Position numbers and translations under genes: made by a program. Below are positions 43,944 to 49,985 of a DNA stretch of 49,985 nt, piece after piece; position 1 is the first letter of the stretch; each line of letters starts with the position of its first letter. The notes under the pieces are model-generated. The model did no database searches. It had not been told where the DNA came from and was given only the letters and a program-made list of their open reading frames with translations. The DNA comes from Aquisalimonas sp. (GTDB taxonomy: Bacteria > Pseudomonadota > Gammaproteobacteria > Nitrococcales > Aquisalimonadaceae): the NCBI GenBank assembly GCA_007126095.1, contig SLBZ01000035.1:1-49985 (forward strand), in the 5' to 3' direction.

Positions 43944-45347
43944 ATGACAGGCAAGACCCTTTACGAGAAGCTCTGGGACGATCACGTCGTTCGTGACAAC
44001 GAAGACGGGACGTCGCTCATCTACATCGATCGCCAGCTTGTGCACGAGGTGACCTCGCCGCAGGCGTTCGAAGGGCTGCGTCTGGCCGGCCGGCAGCCGT
44101 GGCGGGTGGATGCCAACCTGGCCGTGACGGATCACAACGTCCCCACCACGGATCGCAGCCAGGGCATCGCCGATCCCGTCTCGCGCATCCAGGTGGAGAC
44201 GCTGAACCGCAACTGCGAGACGTACGGGATCACCGAGTTCGGCATGAACGACCCCCGCCAGGGGATCGTGCACGTCATCGGCCCGGAGCAGGGTGCGACC
44301 CTGCCGGGCATGACCATTGTCTGCGGTGACTCCCATACCTCTACCCAGGGGGCCATGGGTGCCATGGCATTCGGCATTGGCACTTCCGAGGTGGAGCATG
44401 CGCTCGCCACCCAGACCCTCGTTCAGCAGAAGAGCAAGACCATGCTCATCAGCGTGGACGGCGAGCTGGGCCCTGGCGTCACCGCCAAGGACATCATCCT
44501 GCACATCATCGGCACCATCGGTACCGCCGGCGGCACCGGCTACGCCATCGAATACGGCGGCTCGGCCATCCGCAACCTGGGCATGGAAGGGCGGATGACC
44601 ATCTGCAACATGTCCATCGAGGCGGGCGCGCGCTGCGGCATGATCGCCGTGGACGACACCACCATCGAATACATCGCCAACCGGCCGTTCGCGCCCACCG
44701 GCGAACTCTGGGACCAGGCCGTGGCGCACTGGCGCACCCTGCACAGCGATGCGGACGCCGCGTTCGACAAGGTCGTGCGTATCGACGCGGCCGCCATCGA
44801 GCCGCAGGTCTCCTGGGGGACGTCGCCGGAGATGGTTGTGCCGGTGAACGGCAGAGTGCCGAACCCGTTCAAGGAAGCGGACGAGGGCAAGCGTGCGGGG
44901 TACGCCCGGGCGCTGGAGTACATGGATCTCGAACCCGAAACGCCCATGACCGACATTCGCCTGGACAAGGTCTTCATCGGCTCCTGCACCAACGCGCGCA
45001 TCTCCGATCTGCGTGCGGCCGCGGAGGTGCTCAAGGGGCGGCGCATTGCCGACAACATCAAGTTGGCCATGGTGGTTCCGGGCTCCGGTCTGGTAAAGAA
45101 ACAGGCCGAAGACGAGGGCCTGGACCGGATCTTCAAGGATGCCGGTTTCGAGTGGCGCGAGGCGGGGTGTTCCATGTGTCTGGGAATGAACCCCGACCAG
45201 CTCGCGCCGGGCGAGCGCTGCGCGTCCACGTCCAACCGCAATTTCGAGGGCCGGCAGGGACAGGGTGGCCGCACCCACCTTGTTAGCCCGGCCATGGCCG
45301 CGGCGGCCGCTGTCGCCGGCCACTTCGTCGACGTGAGGAATTTCTGA
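43944..45347 (+). CDS. leuC: 3-isopropylmalate dehydratase large subunit
   Basis: A 467-residue aconitase-family subunit that isomerises 2- to 3-isopropylmalate with LeuD. The three [4Fe-4S] ligands are C348 (GSCTNAR), C409 and C412 (GCSMCLGMN), at nearly the E. coli spacing. [13 protein letters not shown] near 128-140 is also characteristic. ATG at 43944 has AGGTGA seven bases upstream. It is one base from leuD. Confidence 0.97.
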   Translation: MTGKTLYEKLWDDHVVRDNEDGTSLIYIDRQLVHEVTSPQAFEGLRLAGRQPWRVDANLAVTDHNVPTTDRSQGIADPVSRIQVETLNRNCETYGITEFGMNDPRQGIVHVIGPEQGATLPGMTIVCGDSHTSTQGAMGAMAFGIGTSEVEHALATQTLVQQKSKTMLISVDGELGPGVTAKDIILHIIGTIGTAGGTGYAIEYGGSAIRNLGMEGRMTICNMSIEAGARCGMIAVDDTTIEYIANRPFAPTGELWDQAVAHWRTLHSDADAAFDKVVRIDAAAIEPQVSWGTSPEMVVPVNGRVPNPFKEADEGKRAGYARALEYMDLEPETPMTDIRLDKVFIGSCTNARISDLRAAAEVLKGRRIADNIKLAMVVPGSGLVKKQAEDEGLDRIFKDAGFEWREAGCSMCLGMNPDQLAPGERCASTSNRNFEGRQGQGGRTHLVSPAMAAAAAVAGHFVDVRNF

Positions 45348-45348
45348 G

Positions 45349-45990
45349 ATGGAGCCGTTTTCCCAGCATACCGGGGTGGTCGCGCCACTGGAGCAGACCA
45401 ACATCGACACCGACGCCATCATCCCCAAGCAGTTTCTGAAGTCCATTCACCGGACCGGTTTCGGCGACAACCTGTTCGACTCCTGGCGCTACCTGGACGA
45501 GGGTCAGCCCGGGCAGGACTGCAGCCAGCGGCCGGAGAACCCCGACTTCGTGCTCAACCAGGCGCCGTACCGTCAGGCGAGCATCCTGCTCACCGGGCGC
45601 AACTTCGGTTGCGGCTCGTCCCGGGAGCATGCGCCCTGGGCACTGAAGGACTTCGGCATCCGCACGCTGATCGCGCCCAGCTACGCCGACATCTTCTACA
45701 ACAACTGCTTCAAGAACGGGATTCTGCCGGTGATCCTGCCGGAAGAGACCGTCGAGCGGCTGTTCCGTGAAGTGAAAGCCGAGCCTGGTTGCACCATGTC
45801 GGTGGACCTGCCGGCGCAGACGGTGACGACACCGTCCGGTGAGACGATCAACTTCGACGTGGACGGCTTTCGCAAGCACATGCTGGTGGAGGGGCTGGAC
45901 GAGATCGGCCTCACGCTGCAGCACGAGGAGGCCATCCGCGCCTACGAGGAGCGCCGGCGCAAAGAGGCGCCCTGGCTGTTCCGCGCCTGA
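45349..45990 (+). CDS. leuD: 3-isopropylmalate dehydratase small subunit
   Basis: A 213-residue swivel-domain partner of Leu[18 protein letters not shown] (15-31) and [17 protein letters not shown] (about 84-100) are the substrate-binding signatures. The ribosome site GTGAGGA lies in the end of leuC. Confidence 0.97.
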   Translation: MEPFSQHTGVVAPLEQTNIDTDAIIPKQFLKSIHRTGFGDNLFDSWRYLDEGQPGQDCSQRPENPDFVLNQAPYRQASILLTGRNFGCGSSREHAPWALKDFGIRTLIAPSYADIFYNNCFKNGILPVILPEETVERLFREVKAEPGCTMSVDLPAQTVTTPSGETINFDVDGFRKHMLVEGLDEIGLTLQHEEAIRAYEERRRKEAPWLFRA

Positions 45991-46016
45991 CACAACCCGT
46001 TTGCATGAGAGGCGTC

Positions 46017-47096
46017 ATGAGCCGAAAGATTCTTGTTCTACCCGGTGACGGCATCGGCCAGGAAATTGTTACGGAAGCCGTCAAGGTCCTGAATCGCCTG
46101 CGCGAGGACTTCGGCCTGGATGCGGAGCTTGAGCAGGGCCTGATCGGCGGCGCGGCCTACGATGCCCACGGCGAACCGCTGCCCGAGGTGACCCTGCAGC
46201 AGGCGCGCGAATCCGATGCCATCCTTCTCGGTGCCGTCGGCGGACCGCGCTACGACGCCCTGGAGCGTCATCTGCGACCCGAGCGCGGTCTGCTTGGCAT
46301 CCGGGCGGCGCTGGAGCTGTTCGGCAACCTTCGCCCCGCCATCCTCTACCCGCAGCTGGCGGCGTCGTCGGCCCTGAAGCCGGATGTGGTGGCCGGGCTG
46401 GACATCATGATCGTGCGCGAACTCACCGGTGGTATCTACTTCGGCGAACCCCGGGGTGAGCGGGTCCTCGAGAACGGTGAACGCCAGGGGTTCAACACCC
46501 TCGTCTACCGGGAGTCGGAGATCGAGCGCATCGGCCGCCTGGCGTTCGACACGGCCCGCAAGCGTGGCGGTCGCCTCTGCTCGGTGGACAAGGCCAACGT
46601 GCTGGAGGTCTCGGAGCTCTGGCGTGAGGTCATGAACCGCCTGGCGGCGGATTATCCGGACGTGGAACTCTCCCACATGTATGTGGACAACGCGGCCATG
46701 CAGCTGGTGCGCGCGCCCAAGCAGTTCGACGTGATGGTCACCGGCAACCTGTTCGGCGACATCCTTTCGGACTGTGCCGCCATGCTTACCGGCTCCATCG
46801 GCATGTTGCCGTCGGCGTCGCTGGACAGCCGTGGCCGTGGCATGTACGAGCCCGTGCACGGCTCTGCGCCGGATATCGCCGGGCAGGACAAGGCGAATCC
46901 CCTGGCGACCATTCTCTCCGTTGCCATGCTGCTGCGTTATTCTCTCGGGGAGGGCGCGCTGGCGGGCCGTGTCGAGGCGGCGGTGGGGCGCGTCCTGGAC
47001 GACGGGCTGCGCACGCCGGACATCCACGCCGAGGGCACCCGGCTCGTGGGAACGGCCGCCATGGGTGACGCGGTGGTGGCAAGACTGAACGATTGA
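46017..47096 (+). CDS. leuB: 3-isopropylmalate dehydrogenase
   Basis: A 359-residue NAD-dependent decarboxylating dehydrogenase. [10 protein letters not shown] at the start, [14 protein letters not shown] (about 140-153), [10 protein letters not shown] and NLFGDILSD (about 244-252) are diagnostic for LeuB. ATG 46017 has GAGAGG just upstream; an ATG four codons earlier (46005) is less well placed. It completes leucine synthesis steps with LeuCD; leuA is not in the window. Confidence 0.97.
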   Translation: MSRKILVLPGDGIGQEIVTEAVKVLNRLREDFGLDAELEQGLIGGAAYDAHGEPLPEVTLQQARESDAILLGAVGGPRYDALERHLRPERGLLGIRAALELFGNLRPAILYPQLAASSALKPDVVAGLDIMIVRELTGGIYFGEPRGERVLENGERQGFNTLVYRESEIERIGRLAFDTARKRGGRLCSVDKANVLEVSELWREVMNRLAADYPDVELSHMYVDNAAMQLVRAPKQFDVMVTGNLFGDILSDCAAMLTGSIGMLPSASLDSRGRGMYEPVHGSAPDIAGQDKANPLATILSVAMLLRYSLGEGALAGRVEAAVGRVLDDGLRTPDIHAEGTRLVGTAAMGDAVVARLND

Positions 47097-47145
47097 GGGG
47101 GTCGCGAACGAGCGGCCCGACACCCGATTCAAGCGAGGTGACGCA

Positions 47146-48258
47146 ATGAAGCGCGTAGGATTTGTTGGCTGGCGGGGCATGGTTGGCTCCGTGCTCATGC
47201 AGCGCATGCGTGACGAGAACGATTTCCAGGACATCGAACCGGTGTTCTTCACCACGTCGCAGGTCGGCCAGCCGGGGCCCGACGTGGGCAGGGACGTGCC
47301 GACGCTGAAGGACGCCCGCGATATCGGCGAGCTGCAGACCATGGATGTCATCGTCACCTGCCAGGGTGGCGACTACACCGAGGCGGTCTACCAGGACCTG
47401 CGCAAGGCCGGCTGGGACGGCTACTGGATCGACGCCGCCTCGACCCTGCGCATGGCCGATGACAGCATCATCGTGCTGGATCCGGTGAATGCCGACGTCA
47501 TCAGACAGGGGCTCGGCAACGGGGTGAAGACCTTCGTCGGCGGCAACTGCACCGTCAGCCTGATGCTCATGGGCATCGGTGGTCTGCTGCGCGAGGGGCT
47601 CGTGGAGTGGATCAGTCCCATGACCTATCAGGCCGCATCCGGCGCCGGCGCACAGAACATGCGGGAGCTGGTGGCGCAGATGGGCTACATCCACAAGTCC
47701 GCCAGCGACCAGCTGGCCGACCCGTCCAGCGCCATTCTCGAGCTGGATCGCGCGGTCTCCGACGCGATCACCGGTGACGGCTATCCCCGTGAACACTTCG
47801 GCTACCCGCTTGCCGGCAGCCTGCTGCCCTGGATCGACAAGAAGCTCGAGAGTGGTCAGAGCAAGGAGGAGTGGAAAGCCGAGGTGGAGACCAACAAAAT
47901 CCTCGGCCGATCCGACAACCCGGTGCCCATCGACGGCATCTGCGTGCGCATCGGCGCCATGCGCTCCCACGCTCAGGCGCTGACCATCAAGCTCAGCAAG
48001 GATGCGCCCATCGACGAGATCAGCAGCATCATCGCCGAGTCCAACCCCTGGGCCAGCGTGGTGCCCAACGATAAGGAAGATTCCCTGCGGGATCTCACCC
48101 CAGCGGCGGTGACCGGAACCCTGAACGTGCCCGTTGGCCGCCTGCGCAAGCTCTCCATGGGCAATGACTACCTGGGTGCGTTCACGGTCGGCGATCAGCT
48201 GCTCTGGGGTGCCGCGGAACCGCTGCGGCGGATGCTGCGCATCCTCAACGAGGGGTGA
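47146..48258 (+). CDS. asd: Aspartate-semialdehyde dehydrogenase
   Basis: A 370-residue enzyme that reduces aspartyl phosphate to aspartate semialdehyde for Lys, Met, Thr and diaminopimelate. [17 protein letters not shown] (5-21) is the NADP loop. C135 in GGNCTVSLM is the catalytic cysteine at the E. coli position, and [14 protein letters not shown] follows. GAGGTGA precedes ATG. It is 49 bp after leuB in the order typical of gammaproteobacteria. Confidence 0.96.
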   Translation: MKRVGFVGWRGMVGSVLMQRMRDENDFQDIEPVFFTTSQVGQPGPDVGRDVPTLKDARDIGELQTMDVIVTCQGGDYTEAVYQDLRKAGWDGYWIDAASTLRMADDSIIVLDPVNADVIRQGLGNGVKTFVGGNCTVSLMLMGIGGLLREGLVEWISPMTYQAASGAGAQNMRELVAQMGYIHKSASDQLADPSSAILELDRAVSDAITGDGYPREHFGYPLAGSLLPWIDKKLESGQSKEEWKAEVETNKILGRSDNPVPIDGICVRIGAMRSHAQALTIKLSKDAPIDEISSIIAESNPWASVVPNDKEDSLRDLTPAAVTGTLNVPVGRLRKLSMGNDYLGAFTVGDQLLWGAAEPLRRMLRILNEG

Positions 48259-48278
48259 ACGGCGTCGCATTCCTGTCA

Positions 48279-48297
48279 GCCGCGCCTCTGGCGCGGC
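48279..48297 (+). terminator. Possible terminator after asd
   Basis: GCCGCGCC-TCT-GGCGCGGC is a perfect 8-bp stem with a 3-nt loop, 20 bp after the asd stop. There is no T-tract, so it may be a pause or stability element. The rest of 48259-48495 shows no gene. Confidence 0.45.
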
Positions 48298-48495
48298 CTG
48301 GCGGGGTTTGAAATTCGCCGGGCTGGCCGCTAGTGTGCGGTGGAAGCGGGTGGCCGCACCACGGGCGCGTCTCCGGCACGGCGATCACTGCCATCGCAGT
48401 GGCGTCGGGCAGTACCGCATTCAGGGACAAGAATCACAATGCAAGGGCTGACAACCGACCTGACCACCTGATCAGTCCACCGATAAGGGAATGCC

Positions 48496-49985
48496 ATGGC
48501 ACGCAGACTGGCTCGCATCGCAGCGCTTAGCACCGTATTAGCCCCCTCCATCGCGGCGGCGCTGGGCGTTGGTTCGATTCAGACGGAATCGGCGCTGAAC
48601 GAACCGCTGGAGGCACGGATTCCGCTGGAGTCCGCCGATGCGGAGGAACTGGAGACCCTCAGCGCGACGCTGGCCTCTCCCGACGCCTTTGAACGGGCCG
48701 GTCTGGAGCGCCCGTTCATGCTCTCGCAGCTCGATTTCGAGGTGGTGACCGATGGTGCGGAGCCCTACGTGGTGGTCAGCACCAGCGATCCGGTGCGCGA
48801 GCCGTTCCTGGCATTCCTCGTCGAACTGAACTGGGCCGGCGGGCGGCTGGTCCGTGAGTACACCATGCTGCTGGATCCGCCCGTGCATTCCCCGGAAGAC
48901 GATGCCGCCCCGGCGCCCGCCGATGCTCCGGCCCCTGACGCGACGGCGGATGAAGAGGTTGCCACTGCCACCCCGGGCGATGCGGGAGAGCCGGATCCGG
49001 TGGCGGATGCACCCGGCGAGATCGAAGTCCAGAGCAATGACACGCTCTGGGAGATTGCCGACGAGGCGCGCCAGGGGACGGACGCCTCCGTTCACCAGAT
49101 GATGATGGCGCTGCTGGCAGCGAATCCGGACGCGTTCATCGACGACAACGTCAACAACGTGCGTGCGGGGGCCATTCTGCGGGTACCGGACCGGGATGAG
49201 GCCGTGGCGCTGTCTGCGGCGGATGCCCGGCAGCAGTATTCCCGGCAGGTGGAAGCCTGGCAGGCGGGGCGGGCGCCGGATCCGGCGCCGCCTGAAGAGC
49301 CTGAGGTGGCCGAGGACGCTGACCAGCCCGACGTGACCGACGGGCGTCTCGAGGTGGTGGCCGCGGGCGACACGGGCGGTGACGATGCCACTGCATCGCT
49401 CATGGATGAAGACGAGGATGCGAGCCCCGAAACCGTGGCTCGCCTTCAGGCCGAACTCGCTGCCGCGCGCGAGGACGAGGCATCCCTTCGATCCGAGAAC
49501 GAGCGCCTGCGCTCCCAGACCGAGGAGCTGCTTGAGCGGGTCGAGGCGCTGGAGCGGACGCTGGACGTGCAAGTCCAGGGCGCGATTCCCGGAATGCCGC
49601 AGGAGTCGGCGGAGGAGGACGTGCCGCTGGCCGACGCAGCCACGGACGATGACGAGCCGGCAGTCACCGACGAAGAGGACGAGGTCGCTGCCGCCGCCGA
49701 CGGCGTTGATACCGACGAGGCAGTGGCGGCTGCCGATGAGCAGGATCCAACCGGCACCGCCGCGGATGAGTCGGCCACGACGCAGCCGCAGGCACCCTGG
49801 GAGGATCCGCGCAACCTCAGTCTTGCCGGGGCGGCGCTGGTTGCGTCGATGCTACTCGCGCTGCTCGTCGTGCGCCGTCGGCGCAATGCAGCGACCGATG
49901 CGTCGGAGGAGGTGGAGGCGAACCTGGCCGCAGCCATGGCCGCCGGCACCACCGCCCGGACCGACGAGGCCGCTGAGCAGGCCGA
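48496..49985 (+). CDS. fimV: FimV-like peptidoglycan-binding pilus/polarity protein (partial)
   Basis: The first 496 residues of a FimV protein, cut by the right edge. A signal peptide (1-22) leads to the FimV N-domain (SALNEPLEARIPL at 32-44; LVRELY-like LVREYTMLLDPP near 119-130). A LysM domain follows (about 175-235, VQSNDTLWEIADEA and RAGAILRVPDRDE), then a coiled coil (about 312-358), a very acidic linker and one membrane helix (about 440-459) followed by RRRR. FimV organises type IV pili, twitching and polar development in pseudomonads. AAGGGA before ATG fixes the start. The cytoplasmic TPR-rich region should lie beyond the window. Confidence 0.93.
   Translation, partial: MARRLARIAALSTVLAPSIAAALGVGSIQTESALNEPLEARIPLESADAEELETLSATLASPDAFERAGLERPFMLSQLDFEVVTDGAEPYVVVSTSDPVREPFLAFLVELNWAGGRLVREYTMLLDPPVHSPEDDAAPAPADAPAPDATADEEVATATPGDAGEPDPVADAPGEIEVQSNDTLWEIADEARQGTDASVHQMMMALLAANPDAFIDDNVNNVRAGAILRVPDRDEAVALSAADARQQYSRQVEAWQAGRAPDPAPPEEPEVAEDADQPDVTDGRLEVVAAGDTGGDDATASLMDEDEDASPETVARLQAELAAAREDEASLRSENERLRSQTEELLERVEALERTLDVQVQGAIPGMPQESAEEDVPLADAATDDDEPAVTDEEDEVAAAADGVDTDEAVAAADEQDPTGTAADESATTQPQAPWEDPRNLSLAGAALVASMLLALLVVRRRRNAATDASEEVEANLAAAMAAGTTARTDEAAEQA

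Noticed and set aside
43788..48270. Long minus-strand open frames opposite leuC, leuB and asd
   Set aside because: Shadow frames of strongly conserved genes.

Overview
The window is a chromosomal segment from a GC-rich gammaproteobacterium. Evidence for this is the order leuC-leuD-leuB-asd-fimV at the right end, prmB-aroC just before it, a PA2779/PA2778-type pair, FimV itself, PckA, a SCO protein and several TRAP/TetR/LysR modules. Many proteins are acidic and several secreted or structural ones carry Asp/Glu/Ala/Pro linkers. With the TRAP transporter and an M24 protein resembling ectoine hydrolase or creatinase, this would fit a moderate halophile such as an Ectothiorhodospiraceae-type organism. 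That placement is an inference. No rRNA, tRNA, CRISPR array, insertion sequence, prophage or classical defence island is visible, so most of the window is ordinary chromosome.

Layout. 1-620 has no protein gene that I can support. It holds three tandem 49-bp copies of a hairpin-forming repeat plus an inverted diverged copy, a strong minus-strand terminator with structured sequence before it (possible small RNA), and a CRP/Vfr-like site before a small YjfB-like gene. A LysR regulator, a helix-hairpin-helix linker protein and a DUF2784 membrane protein follow. 2.9-9.1 kb is a fatty-acid beta-oxidation block on the minus strand (crotonase/3-hydroxyacyl-CoA dehydrogenase fusion, thiolase, acyl-CoA ligase). 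A TetR regulator diverges from it, with a perfect 14-bp palindrome between. 9.2-12.1 kb holds an NAD(P)-binding protein, cyclopropane fatty acid synthase and a second enoyl-CoA hydratase. 12.5-15.5 kb is a complete dctPQM TRAP operon with an 11-bp stem-loop after dctP.

15.5-22.2 kb holds a membrane acyltransferase, a cold-shock protein, a second TetR regulator with its own operator-like palindrome, ferredoxin-NADP reductase, an unrecognised Gly-rich protein, and an operon of two homologous half-size permeases and a MATE exporter joined by ATGA overlaps. 22.2-28.2 kb holds an amidase facing a minus-strand run: PA2779-like protein, PA2778-like lipoprotein peptidase, a tandem fusion of two kappa-GST/HCCA-isomerase-like domains, a CoA-transferase and a Nu-class-like GST. 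This run looks like a glutathione- and CoA-linked catabolic unit of unknown substrate and is the best candidate here for undescribed chemistry.

28.3-40.5 kb carries housekeeping and accessory genes: bactofilin with a methyltransferase-like neighbour, NudC, a flavodoxin-like reductase, a DMT exporter, a DJ-1/PfpI protein, PckA, a GT4 glycosyltransferase, the M24 protein, a small membrane protein, DoxX, a GlcG/HbpS protein, phosphatidylserine decarboxylase and SCO. 40.6-49.985 kb is one plus-strand block: prmB, aroC, an MFS transporter, leuCDB with a clear sigma-70 promoter, asd, and fimV, which runs off the right edge.
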